Source of the DNA: Verrucomicrobiota bacterium
GTDB lineage: Bacteria > Verrucomicrobiota > Verrucomicrobiia > Limisphaerales > JACRJY01
Reading direction: 5' to 3'
NCBI GenBank assembly: GCA_016235585.1
Contig: JACRJY010000078.1
Coordinates: 1 to 46,285 of the forward strand
DNA length: 46,285 bases
Of this stretch, positions 1 through 8,649 are shown piece by piece (within the stretch, counting starts at the first letter, position 1; each line of letters starts with the position of its first letter). Both the position numbers and the translations under genes were made by a program. The notes below the pieces were generated by a model that worked only from the letters and a program-made list of their open reading frames with translations, was not told the DNA's origin and made no database searches.

Positions 1-1
1 G

Positions 2-457
2 GTGCTGCGGCGGGTGAAGATATTGGGCGGGATGAACGACCAGCAGCTGGGGCGCTTCGCGCAGATCGTGGAGGTGGTGCAGCTCCAGCAGTTCAAGGAG
101 ATCGTGCGGCAGGGGGAGCACGGGGACGCGATGTATCTGATATTGGAGGGGGAGGTGCGGGTGCGGCAGATCATCGGGGGGAAGGAGACGACGATTGCGA
201 CCTTGGGGCCGGGGGAGTTCTTCGGGGAGATTTCACTGTTTGACCAGGGGCCGCGCTCGGCGGACGTGGTGGCCAACACGGACGGGACGCTGCTGAAGAT
301 CACGGTGGCGGTGTTCGAGGAGCTGGCCCGGAAGGAGCCGGACCTGGCGACGCCCTTCATGCTGGCGGTGGCCCGCACGCTCACCGCCCGCATCCGCGCC
401 GACAACAAGCGCTACCGCGACTCCTTGAGCTTCGCCCGCGCCGCCGGGGGCCGGTGA
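2..457 (+). CDS. Cyclic-nucleotide-binding (CRP/CNMP-type) domain protein, probably 5'-truncated
   Basis: The visible 151 residues are almost entirely one cNMP-binding beta-roll. The phosphate-binding cassette is recognisable as GEFFGEISLFDQGPRSADVV (about residues 72-91), with the FGE and R-S-A core that contacts the cyclic nucleotide in CAP-family proteins. A C-terminal helix rich in Arg follows, and no helix-turn-helix is present, so this is not a complete CRP regulator. The frame opens at the window edge with a GTG at base 2, so the true start is probably upstream. Family knowledge: such stand-alone domains bind cAMP or cGMP, or act as degenerate sensors, and often sit at the end of a longer protein. 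Ligand and partner are unknown. The domain call is secure, the role is not. Confidence 0.8.
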   Translation: MLRRVKILGGMNDQQLGRFAQIVEVVQLQQFKEIVRQGEHGDAMYLILEGEVRVRQIIGGKETTIATLGPGEFFGEISLFDQGPRSADVVANTDGTLLKITVAVFEELARKEPDLATPFMLAVARTLTARIRADNKRYRDSLSFARAAGGR

Positions 458-567
458 GCGGCGGGACAAGGGGAGGGGAGGATTTTGCTTGGTCGCCCCG
501 TGGAGTTGTGATAGAAAATTTGCCGATTCGCCTGGGGGCCGTCGGGCCCTGGCGGCGGAAACAATTT

Positions 568-834
568 ATGGAAAGTTTTCTGGCGCGATTTAGTTGGGAT
601 GCCATCAAAGATGACAAGTATGTCCGGCTGGGAATGCTGGGCGCGTGGCTGGCCGTGCTGTTTTGCACGGTTCACAGCATTTTCGCGCAGCAGTCCTTCA
701 GCCGGCGGCAGCGGGTGTTCTGGATTTCCTTCGTGATTTTGGCGCCGGTGATCGGGGTGCTGTGCTATTTGCCCGTCTCGATGAAGATTGAGGATTACCA
801 GCATTTGTTCCTCTGGAAGAAGAAAAAGCCGTGA
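568..834 (+). CDS. Small two-helix membrane protein
   Basis: An 88-residue protein. The open frame extends upstream to 454, but I chose the ATG at 568 because the preceding residues look non-coding and overlap the end of the previous gene, while from here the protein starts naturally (MESFLARFSWDAIK). Two hydrophobic segments are visible, around residues 24-42 and 53-75. The second (WISFVILAPVIGVLCYLP) has the W...P..G..Y pattern of the short N-terminal membrane hairpin of cardiolipin-synthase-like proteins (PLDc_N), and the C-terminus is basic (WKKKKP), placing it in the cytoplasm. That resemblance is suggestive only. No function can be assigned. It sits between the cNMP-domain gene and the exopolysaccharide block. 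Confidence 0.6.
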   Translation: MESFLARFSWDAIKDDKYVRLGMLGAWLAVLFCTVHSIFAQQSFSRRQRVFWISFVILAPVIGVLCYLPVSMKIEDYQHLFLWKKKKP

Positions 835-989
835 GTTTTCGCGGGGCCAACTTTCCGCGAGGCCGGGCAGGGGGTGAAATTACTTCGTCAGCGGGCGGGT
901 TTTTTTCTCGACGGGAAGCGCATATTGCCCCTATGAAACACCCCGTTCGATGGCGGGAATTGACGGCGAAGCGAACGCGTTCGATCTAA

Positions 990-2603
990 ATGAATTATTT
1001 GCGGCAATGGATGAAGGCGGTCCTGTGCGCGGGGCTGGGTGCCTGCCTTGCGGCCGGCGCGGCGGACAAGCTGCCGAAGAGCGCGGATGAACCCGCCAAG
1101 CTGGGGGGCGAGGGTTCCGTGCAGGAGAGCGTCCTCCGGGATGCCGGCGAGGCTTACACGGCGGTGCTGCGGGAACTGCGCGAAGGAGCCACGGTAGGGC
1201 CGAAAATCGGCGGCAGCCAGACCAAGCTGCACGTTCCGATCAATCTCACGCCGGTGCTCACCCCGCCGCTGGTGAAGTGGGGGATGCGCCCCGAGGAGGC
1301 GGAGCTGAAACTGGGCCGGTTTTATCTGGATCTGCGTTCCGTCTCGGCGTCGATCCTTTACAGTGACAACGCCGATCACAAGGAAATCAACCCCGCAAGC
1401 GGTGTCATCGGGATACTGGAGACCGAGTTCACCGCGCTGCTCCAGTTGACGGACGCCCTGCAACTGGGGGCCGCGATGAGCATTTACTACCTCCCGTTCA
1501 GCGGGGAGGTGGGGTTTGGAAACCCGCTGGGCGATCTCCGCTATGGCTACACGTTCAGCCCGCTGGGAGACATCCGATTATCCTACACCAACCTCGTGGC
1601 GGGCTGGGAGGTTTCGGTCTATGACGTGTTCAGCGTGGACTACAAGGACTACGACTCGGTGGACGGCTTCATCATCTTCGACAAAGACCTCTTGGCCAAC
1701 AAAGATCAACTCGGTCGGTATCGTTACGGAGACATCGATCCCAACTCCCAGGTGAACACCCGGTTTGGCACCGAGCAGTATTCCTACAAGAACCGCGCGG
1801 GCATCACGACCTCGAAGGTGGTTCCGACGGAAACCCGAGTGAGCATGGGCATCGCGCATGAAAATTATTGGAGTGTTTCCAACAAGGGGCAGGATCGGGT
1901 TCAGGACATGGACGAGTTGTTTGTCTCGCTCGTTTCCGAGCGGGAGAATATGCGCCTGCGTCCGCATTTCAATTACATCGTCAACCGGCGCAACACCGAC
2001 AAGTCATGGAACCATCTCGTCACCGGCGGCGTCGCCAGTCAGCTGACCGAGCAGATCGACTTCCTCGGTGATTTCGGCTACCATACGCGCAGCGGCACAA
2101 AAAACGGATCCCCGGCACAGGACAGGACGGTCTGGCACCTGGCCGTTGGGCATCAGATCAACCCCTCCATTTACCACGGAGTCGAGTATCAACGGCAGGT
2201 GACGGAACCGCTGGCGCAACTTTCGGAATCCTTGGGCTACCGCTACCAGCAGACTCTTGGCCCCTACCTCTCCGGGGAGCTCGCCGCCGAGCACAGAACC
2301 ATCGAAGACCTCGATGCGATCATCCCCAGCAAGTTCACCGAAACCCGTTATGGCGGGCGGCTGAACTTCGTGCCCAGCCCGCGCACCATTATCCGCACCG
2401 GGGCCGTCTACGCCACGAGAGAGCTGACGGGTGCCGCCAATTACACCGAGGATCGGTTGACCATCCGCATGGACGCCCGCTACCGGTTCACGGACATCAC
2501 TGAACTGCGGTTCCTTTATCAGTTCGAGGACAACCAAGCCTCCCGCGTCGGCCAGAGCTACACGGAAAATCTGGTGCTGTTCGGGGTGAAGCGGGACTTC
2601 TGA
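990..2603 (+). CDS. Outer-membrane beta-barrel protein of the EPS locus
   Basis: A 537-residue protein with an N-terminal signal peptide (hydrophobic stretch about residues 8-24, cleavage likely after AAGAA). A pre-barrel segment of about 100 residues is followed by alternating aromatic/polar strands (for example FYLDLRSVSASILYSDN, IRLSYTNLVAGWEVSVYDVF, LNFVPSPRTIIRTGAVYATR). It ends in Phe (GVKRDF), the C-terminal aromatic signature recognised by the BAM machinery. The start ATG directly abuts the stop codon of an 18-codon upstream frame (933-989); an in-frame ATG at 1011 is an alternative start. It lies just before the Wza-like gene, so a role as an outer-membrane partner in polysaccharide secretion is a reasonable inference, comparable to barrel proteins found beside other EPS exporters. 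I cannot name the family. Confidence 0.75.
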   Translation: MNYLRQWMKAVLCAGLGACLAAGAADKLPKSADEPAKLGGEGSVQESVLRDAGEAYTAVLRELREGATVGPKIGGSQTKLHVPINLTPVLTPPLVKWGMRPEEAELKLGRFYLDLRSVSASILYSDNADHKEINPASGVIGILETEFTALLQLTDALQLGAAMSIYYLPFSGEVGFGNPLGDLRYGYTFSPLGDIRLSYTNLVAGWEVSVYDVFSVDYKDYDSVDGFIIFDKDLLANKDQLGRYRYGDIDPNSQVNTRFGTEQYSYKNRAGITTSKVVPTETRVSMGIAHENYWSVSNKGQDRVQDMDELFVSLVSERENMRLRPHFNYIVNRRNTDKSWNHLVTGGVASQLTEQIDFLGDFGYHTRSGTKNGSPAQDRTVWHLAVGHQINPSIYHGVEYQRQVTEPLAQLSESLGYRYQQTLGPYLSGELAAEHRTIEDLDAIIPSKFTETRYGGRLNFVPSPRTIIRTGAVYATRELTGAANYTEDRLTIRMDARYRFTDITELRFLYQFEDNQASRVGQSYTENLVLFGVKRDF

Positions 2604-2826
2604 TGCTTCCGCCACCGCCGCTGTTGATTGAGTGATTGTTCTGTGAATTTGCCGTGAATTTGCCGTTGACTTTGACTTGGCGCATCAATTAAAAACGCAT
2701 CCTGCGTCTGCGCCGTCAGGCGGGTGTAAGTGACGGTGGGTGAACCGTTAAATGAATTTAAGTGTTGATTTACTGTGCAGAATTTGCAGGCGCAGGCCCG
2801 AAACTGATCATTAACAAGTGCAACGA
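2604..2826 (+). promoter_or_regulatory. Intergenic leader of the polysaccharide export gene, with an 11-bp tandem repeat
   Basis: This gap of about 220 bases is clearly more AT-rich than the flanking genes. GTGAATTTGCC is repeated exactly in tandem (2643-2653 and 2654-2664), immediately followed by two overlapping TTGACT motifs (2666-2671 and 2672-2677) that could be -35 hexamers. The best -10 partner at 17-bp spacing is TTAAAA (2689-2694), a weak match. The repeat just upstream of a possible -35 is the geometry of a regulator site, but this is inference. No clear Shine-Dalgarno precedes the downstream start. Confidence 0.3.
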
Positions 2827-4068
2827 ATGAAAACGAAATCCGTGACGAGCGTTTGGTTGGGAATCATGACCGGGCTGTTCCTTGCCGGCAGCGCGCCCAT
2901 TTTGCAGGGACAGCCCGCGCTGGATCCCGCCGAAAAAGTGAACCGGGAGCGCCAGCTTACCGAAGAGCGTCTGCGGGCCTTTCAGGAGCAGAACAAGAAG
3001 GCCAACTCCACCGGTGGCTACCAGAAGCAGCTCGACAAGCTGGGCGATGACAAAGTTCGCATCGAAAAGGACGTGGATCTCGCCCGCACCCGCCTGAACT
3101 ACTCCACCCGCCTGTATCAAGCCGCCGTCAAGACCGGCGAGCCGGACGAAATCGAACGGTATAGCAAGGAAATCGCCACGTGGAACGTGAAACTCCAGGC
3201 CGCCGAGGTGGAACTCCAAAAAGTTGATGCCCAGACCCAGGATGTCATCAAGGGGCTGAAAGCGAGCATGGAGGCCGCCAGCGCCAGCAGCATCATCCTC
3301 CCCGGGGACGCATTGCAGGTGTTCGTCCTTGAAGACGATTCCTTCAACGGCCTTTATCAGGTGCGCCGCGGCGGTTACATCATCATGCCCCGCGTCGGGC
3401 GCGTCAGCGTGGTGGGCAAGGACATGTCCGGCGCGGAAAAGGCGGTCAAAGAAGCCCTCGAGCAAAACCAGCTCCGTCAGGGCACCGTGATGATTGAACG
3501 CACCCAGACCCGCACGGAGGAGGAAGGCGCCGGAGTCATCTACCTCGCCGGCGAATTCAACACCCCCGGCCCGCTCCGACTGCCGCCCAATTTTGCCCCC
3601 ACCCTCGTGACCATCGTTCTCCGTTCCGGTGGCGTCACCCCCTCGGCGGACTTGAGCAAAGTTCGCCTGCTTCGTCTTGAAAACGGCAAGGGCTTGGTGG
3701 AGGAAGTGGATGTCCAGTCCATCCTCGAAGGCACCGGCCTGCAGTCCGACCTCGCGCTGCTGCCGGGGGACATCGTGGTGGTGCCCGGCTACGCGCAGAT
3801 AGCCTATGTGACCGGCAATGTGAAGAAACCCGGCGTGGTGAAGCTGTTCCAAGACGAGGAGATGACGGCCTACGCGGCCATCCTCCGCGCCGAGGGCTTT
3901 GCGCGTTTTGCCAGCCTCTCCAAGGTCTATGTGCTGCGCGATCACGGCAACGGCGAGAAGTCCAAGATTCCCGTGAACATCAAGGACGTCCAGGCGGGCA
4001 AGGCGGCGGACGTCGTCCTTCGGGGCAAGGACATCGTGGTGGTGCCGGAGAAGTTTTTCAGCTGGTGA
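2827..4068 (+). CDS. Wza-like polysaccharide export protein with helical N-terminal extension
   Basis: A periplasmic/outer-membrane exporter of 413 residues if started at the ATG at 2827; a GTG at 2818 would add three residues. After the signal peptide (residues about 8-28) comes an unusual highly charged helical stretch, roughly residues 35-150, with heptad-like Lys/Glu/Leu spacing. The polysaccharide export domain follows (IILPGDALQVFVLEDDSFNG, then GGYIIMPRVGRVSVVGK), then two SLBB-type domains (VIYLAGEFNTPGPLRL and IAYVTGNVKKPGVVKL). There is no lipobox and no C-terminal amphipathic helix like that of E. coli Wza. The neighbouring beta-barrel could therefore provide the outer-membrane pore. 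Next gene downstream is the Wzc-like kinase, the standard partner of Wza. The family call is firm. Confidence 0.9.
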   Translation: MKTKSVTSVWLGIMTGLFLAGSAPILQGQPALDPAEKVNRERQLTEERLRAFQEQNKKANSTGGYQKQLDKLGDDKVRIEKDVDLARTRLNYSTRLYQAAVKTGEPDEIERYSKEIATWNVKLQAAEVELQKVDAQTQDVIKGLKASMEAASASSIILPGDALQVFVLEDDSFNGLYQVRRGGYIIMPRVGRVSVVGKDMSGAEKAVKEALEQNQLRQGTVMIERTQTRTEEEGAGVIYLAGEFNTPGPLRLPPNFAPTLVTIVLRSGGVTPSADLSKVRLLRLENGKGLVEEVDVQSILEGTGLQSDLALLPGDIVVVPGYAQIAYVTGNVKKPGVVKLFQDEEMTAYAAILRAEGFARFASLSKVYVLRDHGNGEKSKIPVNIKDVQAGKAADVVLRGKDIVVVPEKFFSW

Positions 4069-4100
4069 CCTTGCCAGCCGGCAGCTTTGCTTCGCCGCAA

Positions 4101-4129
4101 AACAGGCACCTTCCTGCAAGGTGCCTGTT
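4101..4129 (+). terminator. Strong 12-bp hairpin after the export gene
   Basis: AACAGGCACCTT (4101-4112), loop CCTGC, AAGGTGCCTGTT (4118-4129) form a perfect 12-bp stem 33 bases after the stop codon. Only a weak T-rich tail follows (GCTTTC), so it may be a terminator, a transcript-stabilising 3' hairpin, or both. A promoter lies just downstream. Confidence 0.55.
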
Positions 4130-4166
4130 CGCTTTCAGCGGGGGGCGCTGCGGGGCGAAGTGCCGT

Positions 4167-4195
4167 TTGATTTGCTGGCCGGCGGCGGTTATAAT
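4167..4195 (+). promoter_or_regulatory. Sigma-70-type promoter of the Wzc-like gene
   Basis: TTGATT (4167-4172), exactly 17 bases, then a perfect TATAAT (4190-4195). The expected transcription start near 4202 would give a leader of about 42 bases before the ATG at 4244. The position after a strong hairpin suggests that the kinase and the glycosyltransferases form their own transcription unit. Confidence 0.65.
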
Positions 4196-4243
4196 TCGCC
4201 AATGCAGTTGAGTTTTTGTTGAAGCGCGCGCACAAGCACTACC

Positions 4244-6400
4244 ATGATTTTCGGCACCAAAAAACGCGGGATGAACATGGCGGATCTCGTCATGTATCTG
4301 GCGGTGGCCCTCAAGCATCTGCGCCTGATCATCCTCCTGACCTGCGTTTGTGTGCTGGGTGGTCTGACCTACTATGTCTACGCCCGGCCGGCCTATTTCT
4401 CCAACTCCACGGTGCGCTTCAAGTATTTCGCCCTGCCGGTGGACTCGGACAAGATTTTCCATGACAGCGGGTTTCGGGATTTCGTGCCCCAGTTCAACAG
4501 CCGCCCGGTCATCCTGCGCACCGCCAAGCGCCTCGGCTTGGAGGAGAACGAGCGGATTCTCTACCGCGACTTCGTCTCCAAAATCCGTGTCGCCTTCAAC
4601 TCGGACAAAAACCTGGAAATCCAAGTCTGGAGCTACTACCCCAAGCTGACCCGCGTCTGGGCCGAGACCATGGTCGAGGAGTTCCTCCTCAACCGCGAGC
4701 AGCAGCGCCGGCAATATCGCGAGACCGCCGTCAAGACCTTCACCGAGGAAATGACGTCCGTCAGCCAGAAAATCAAGGAAGTCCTCAAGAGCCAGCAGCT
4801 CTTCGACGAGAACAGCGAAAAAATCAAGAGCTTCATTGATCTCGAACAGCTCAAGGAGCTGCCCCGCCAGACCGTCATCGTCCGCAACCGCATCGAGGCC
4901 ATGGAGCGCATCCGCAAGGCGCTGCAGGAATCCAAGCTCGACACCGTCGAGCAGCTCTCCCTGCTCATGAATCTCGACAAGGACATCCAGTCCAAAGTCG
5001 GCCAGGTCATCGCCGGCTCGGAGGATCCCGACGGGCGCAAATCCCCCAGCATCGTCGTCGTGCCCTCCATGGTCAGCACCGGCGACAAGTCACCGTGGGA
5101 CGATCTGGAACGCCGCCGGTCGCAGGTGCAGCAAAAAATCAAGGACGCCGGGCGCGTCTATCTCCCGGGCAACCCCAGGATGCAGGTGTTGCTCAAGGAA
5201 CTCGACGACATCGAGAAGCAGCTCGGAAGCGAACTGGAAGTTGCCAAGAACCGCTTCAACATCGAATACGCCAACCTCACTTCCAAGCTCGCCGAGCTGG
5301 ATCGCAAGCTGCCCGAATACCAGGCCAGCCTCGCGCGGGAGCGCAGCTTGAAATCTGAAAAGGAGATCTCCGAGGCCGGCCAGCTCGCGTGGAACAAGAT
5401 TTACGCCGACATGGCCAAAATTCTCCAGACGATTGACTTCGCGGGGGAGAAGGAGCGCATCCAGCTCGAGTATGTCGGCATCACGGACGACAACGATCAG
5501 CGCCCCGTCTCGCCCAACAAGATTCGCATCCTGCTCTACGCGCTGGGCCTCGGGCTGGCCCTGGGCCTGGGCGTCCCGTTTTTGATCGAGTTTCTGGATC
5601 ACACCGTCACCAACGTCGAGCAGGCGGAGCACACCTTCCAGATTCGCGGCCTGGGCATCGTCCCGCAGTTTGCCGACCGCGAGATCGAGGCGCCCCTGCA
5701 TCTGGGGTCGCGCGACAAGAAGGTGGCCCACCTCATCGAGAATTTCCGCGTCATCCGCACCAACCTCGTCTCCCGCGGCATGGCCACGCAGATCCCCCAC
5801 GTCATCATGATCGCCAGCTCCATGCCGCAGGAGGGCAAGACGGTGGTTTCCACGAACCTCGCCATGTCCTTCGCCCAGTCCGGCGAGCGCACGCTGCTCA
5901 TTGATGCCGACTTGCGCCGCGGCCGCCTGCACCGCTGCTTCGGGCTGAAAAGCTCCCCCGGCTTGAGCAACGTCCTCATGGAGGGAATTCCGGTGGAGGA
6001 GGCGATCCGTCCCTCCACGCACGAAAATCTCGGCATCCTCTCCTGCGGCAAGCACCTCACCGGCGCCACCGAACTGCTCGGCTCGCCGCACTTCGCCAAG
6101 CTCATGAGCGACCTGCGCCAGAAATACCAGCGCATCATCATTGACACCCCGCCCGTGCTGGGCCTCTCCGAGACCTCGCTGATCCAGAAGCTCACCGACG
6201 GCGTGCTCTTCGTCGTCTGGAGCGGCCACACCCCGCTGCGGAGCGTCAAGACCGCGATTGACATCCTCCACGCCAACGGCGCGAACTTCTACGGCTTCGT
6301 GCTGAACCGCATGGACTTCAACAGCGCCACGAACTACTACAACTACTACTACTACTCCAGCAACTACTACGACAGCTACCAGACGGCCGAAAAGGCCTAG
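4244..6400 (+). CDS. Wzc-like chain-length regulator and bacterial tyrosine kinase (BY-kinase)
   Basis: A 718-residue inner-membrane protein that controls polysaccharide chain length and export by cycles of autophosphorylation. The first membrane helix is about residues 26-45. A long periplasmic Wzz-type coiled-coil region follows to about residue 425, then the second membrane helix (LLYALGLGLALGLGVPFLIEF). The cytoplasmic kinase has Walker A (SSMPQEGKTVVSTN, Lys at residue 532), Walker A' (LLIDADLRRG) and Walker B (RIIIDTPPVLG). The C-terminus is a tyrosine cluster of nine Tyr in about 16 residues, the autophosphorylation tail typical of BY-kinases. All catalytic motifs are intact. A promoter at 4167-4195 precedes it. 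The family-2 glycosyltransferase starts 23 bases after its stop, so they are probably co-transcribed. No cognate phosphatase is in the window. Confidence 0.93.
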   Translation: MIFGTKKRGMNMADLVMYLAVALKHLRLIILLTCVCVLGGLTYYVYARPAYFSNSTVRFKYFALPVDSDKIFHDSGFRDFVPQFNSRPVILRTAKRLGLEENERILYRDFVSKIRVAFNSDKNLEIQVWSYYPKLTRVWAETMVEEFLLNREQQRRQYRETAVKTFTEEMTSVSQKIKEVLKSQQLFDENSEKIKSFIDLEQLKELPRQTVIVRNRIEAMERIRKALQESKLDTVEQLSLLMNLDKDIQSKVGQVIAGSEDPDGRKSPSIVVVPSMVSTGDKSPWDDLERRRSQVQQKIKDAGRVYLPGNPRMQVLLKELDDIEKQLGSELEVAKNRFNIEYANLTSKLAELDRKLPEYQASLARERSLKSEKEISEAGQLAWNKIYADMAKILQTIDFAGEKERIQLEYVGITDDNDQRPVSPNKIRILLYALGLGLALGLGVPFLIEFLDHTVTNVEQAEHTFQIRGLGIVPQFADREIEAPLHLGSRDKKVAHLIENFRVIRTNLVSRGMATQIPHVIMIASSMPQEGKTVVSTNLAMSFAQSGERTLLIDADLRRGRLHRCFGLKSSPGLSNVLMEGIPVEEAIRPSTHENLGILSCGKHLTGATELLGSPHFAKLMSDLRQKYQRIIIDTPPVLGLSETSLIQKLTDGVLFVVWSGHTPLRSVKTAIDILHANGANFYGFVLNRMDFNSATNYYNYYYYSSNYYDSYQTAEKA

Positions 6401-6423
6401 CCGTCCGCCGGAGTCCTGGTTTC

Positions 6424-7428
6424 ATGTCGGGAGAAAATTCATCCGCGTTGCCGCCCGAAGCGTCCGCCGTCCCGCCCGGCGTCTCCGTCATCATCCCCGC
6501 CTACAACTACGCCCATTTCTTGCCCCACGCCGTGGATTCCGCGCTCGCGCAGGACTACGCGCCGCTGGAAATCATCGTCGTGGACGACGGCTCCACGGAC
6601 AACACTCCGGAAATCACCGCCCGCTACGGCGGGCGCATCCGCTGCATCCGCCAGCCGAACGCCGGGCTTTCCGCCGCCCGCAACACCGGCCTCCACGCCG
6701 CCCGGCACCCGTTCGTCGCCTTCCTCGACGCCGACGATGTCTGGCTCCCCGGCATGGTGCGGCGCACGATGGAAACTTTTGCCCGGCTGGAAAAAAACTT
6801 CGCCCTCGTCGGGTGCGTCTCCGCGTTCATTGATGCCGAAGGGCGTCCGTTTGAAATCCGGAAGCTCTACCCCGACGACGACCGCGAGATCACCGTTCGC
6901 GACATTCTCGTCTCGACGCGGTTCGCCCCGTCGTCCGTCATTGCCCGGCGGGAAGTATTTGAAACCTGCGGCGGCTTCGACCCCACGCTCCGCAGCTCCG
7001 AGGATCGCGACATGTGGATTCGCGTCACCGCCCGGCACCGGGCGTTCCGCCTGGGGCGGCCGCTTGTCCAGATCCGCCGCCACGGGAACAACATGAGCCG
7101 CCACGCCGACCGGATGAAGAGCAACATGGGCCGGGTCATCCAGAAATCGCGCGCCGCCGGCGTCGTCCCGCGCGGGCAGTTCTGGTTCTGGATGAAGGTG
7201 CTTTCGTTCTACCACTTTCAAACCTCGCTCATGTTCAACGGGCAGCGCCGGCGCGGCAGGGCGCTCGGCAGTTTGGGCCTTTCCCTGCTGCTCTGGCCGT
7301 GGTTTGCGGGCGCGCATGACTTGAACCAGCCGGGGCTTTTCCGCCTCCGCACCCTGGCCCGGTATCTTCTGGACGCCGTGGGTGGCGGCGCGCCGCCGTC
7401 CGCGCCGGCCACCGGCCCGAAAATTTGA
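6424..7428 (+). CDS. Family-2 glycosyltransferase (GT-A fold)
   Basis: A 334-residue enzyme expected to transfer a sugar from a nucleotide-sugar donor onto the growing EPS repeat unit in the cytoplasm. The N-terminal GT2 core is textbook: VSVIIPAYNYAHFLPHAVDS, IIVVDDGSTDNTPEI, then NAGLSAARNTGL, and the metal-binding FLDADDVW with Asp at residues 102, 104 and 105. A later SSEDRDMWIR matches the ED acceptor-binding region, with the acidic pair that usually supplies the catalytic base. The C-terminal part is basic, without a convincing transmembrane helix, so membrane association would be peripheral. The stop codon lies 63 bases before the next glycosyltransferase ATG. Sugar specificity cannot be read from the sequence. 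Confidence 0.9.
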   Translation: MSGENSSALPPEASAVPPGVSVIIPAYNYAHFLPHAVDSALAQDYAPLEIIVVDDGSTDNTPEITARYGGRIRCIRQPNAGLSAARNTGLHAARHPFVAFLDADDVWLPGMVRRTMETFARLEKNFALVGCVSAFIDAEGRPFEIRKLYPDDDREITVRDILVSTRFAPSSVIARREVFETCGGFDPTLRSSEDRDMWIRVTARHRAFRLGRPLVQIRRHGNNMSRHADRMKSNMGRVIQKSRAAGVVPRGQFWFWMKVLSFYHFQTSLMFNGQRRRGRALGSLGLSLLLWPWFAGAHDLNQPGLFRLRTLARYLLDAVGGGAPPSAPATGPKI

Positions 7429-7490
7429 GAGTGCCGGACGCGCGAAATTTTAGCGACAGTCGCGCGGCGTTTGCTTCATCCTTGCCCCCG

Positions 7491-8606
7491 ATGCCCCGCG
7501 GCCCCATTCGCATTTTGCACGTCGTGTTCAGCCTCGAACCGGGCGGCATGGAAAACGGCCTCGTCAACGTGGCCGCGCGCCTGCCTGCCGGTGAATTCGA
7601 GGTTCACGTCTGCTGTCTCGAACGCGCGGGCCGCTTCGCCGAACGGCTGCCAGACAATGTGCGCGTCCACGTGCTCGACAAGCAGCCCGGCGTGTCCTTC
7701 ACCACCGTCCGCCGGCTGGCCCGGCTCATCGGGCAGCTCCAGCCGCACCTGCTGCATCCGCACAATCTGGGGCCGCTCCTGTATTCCGCCGCCGCCGCGC
7801 TGGGCGGAATCCGCTGCCCGATTCTGCACGGCGAGCACAGTGAGCTGACCCTGCGGGAGAAGACGCCCAAGCTCATGTTCCTCCGCCACGCCGCCTATCG
7901 CGCGTGCCGCCGCACCCACACCGTTTCCCACAGCCTGCGCCGGCATCTCGTCGAACTCGGTTTTCCCGCCGAAAAAATTGAAGTGGTGGTCAACGGCGTG
8001 GACACCGCACGCTTTCAGCCCGCCCCGCGTGCTCAAGCGCGCGCGCGCCTCGGCCTGCCGCCGGATGGCGCGCTCCTCGGCATCGTCGGGCGCTTCGGCG
8101 CGTTCAAGCGGCACGACGTTCTCCTCCGCGCCTTCGAGCAGCTCACGGCAGTCCAGCCCGCCGCCCGGCTCCTCATCGTCGGCGGCGGCGGGCCGGAGGA
8201 GGAGCGGATAAAAAAGCAGGTTCAAAGCAGCCCCGCCGCCGCTCGCATCCATCTCGCCGGTTTTCAACCGCAGCCGGAGAATTTTTATCAGGCGATGGAT
8301 TTGCTCGTCGTGCCCTCGGTCAACGAGGGGCTTTCCAACGCGCTGCTCGAAGCCATGGCCTGCGGCGTGCCCGTGCTTTCCCACACCGCCTGCGGCAACG
8401 CCGAAGTCATCCACTCGGATGAAAACGGCTGGATCGCCGATCTGGAGACGCCGGAGAAGCTGGCCGCCGAACTCGCCGGGCGCCTGGCTGCCCCGCCGCA
8501 ACTGATCGCCGCCGAGCGGCGCGCGCGGGAGATTGTCCAGCGCGATTATTCGATCACCAAAATGGTGGACGACTATGCGCGGCTCTACCGCGCGCTGGCG
8601 CGCTGA
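7491..8606 (+). CDS. Family-4 glycosyltransferase (GT-B fold)
   Basis: A 371-residue retaining glycosyltransferase. The frame is open from a TTG at 7425, but the ATG at 7491 directly precedes the conserved N-terminal strand (IRILHVVFSLEPGGMENGLV) and is preferred. The N-terminal acceptor domain contains HGEHSELTLREK. The C-terminal donor domain contains VVVNGVDTARFQP, GIVGRFGAFKRHDVLLRAF and the diagnostic E-x7-E motif in NEGLSNALLEAMACGVPVL (Glu at residues 279 and 287). The overall pattern resembles the glycosyltransferases of PEP-CTERM/exosortase-associated EPS loci; that is recall from family knowledge, not a search. It closes the EPS block in this window. No flippase, polymerase or initiating transferase is visible, so those must lie elsewhere. 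Confidence 0.9.
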   Translation: MPRGPIRILHVVFSLEPGGMENGLVNVAARLPAGEFEVHVCCLERAGRFAERLPDNVRVHVLDKQPGVSFTTVRRLARLIGQLQPHLLHPHNLGPLLYSAAAALGGIRCPILHGEHSELTLREKTPKLMFLRHAAYRACRRTHTVSHSLRRHLVELGFPAEKIEVVVNGVDTARFQPAPRAQARARLGLPPDGALLGIVGRFGAFKRHDVLLRAFEQLTAVQPAARLLIVGGGGPEEERIKKQVQSSPAAARIHLAGFQPQPENFYQAMDLLVVPSVNEGLSNALLEAMACGVPVLSHTACGNAEVIHSDENGWIADLETPEKLAAELAGRLAAPPQLIAAERRAREIVQRDYSITKMVDDYARLYRALAR

Positions 8607-8649
8607 CGACGGCGGGAAGCCGCCCGAAGGGCGCATCCGGGCCGCCCCC

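Noticed and set aside
454..567. Longer N-terminus of the small membrane protein
   Set aside because: The extension overlaps the upstream gene end and has no sign of coding constraint; the ATG at 568 gives a compact protein.
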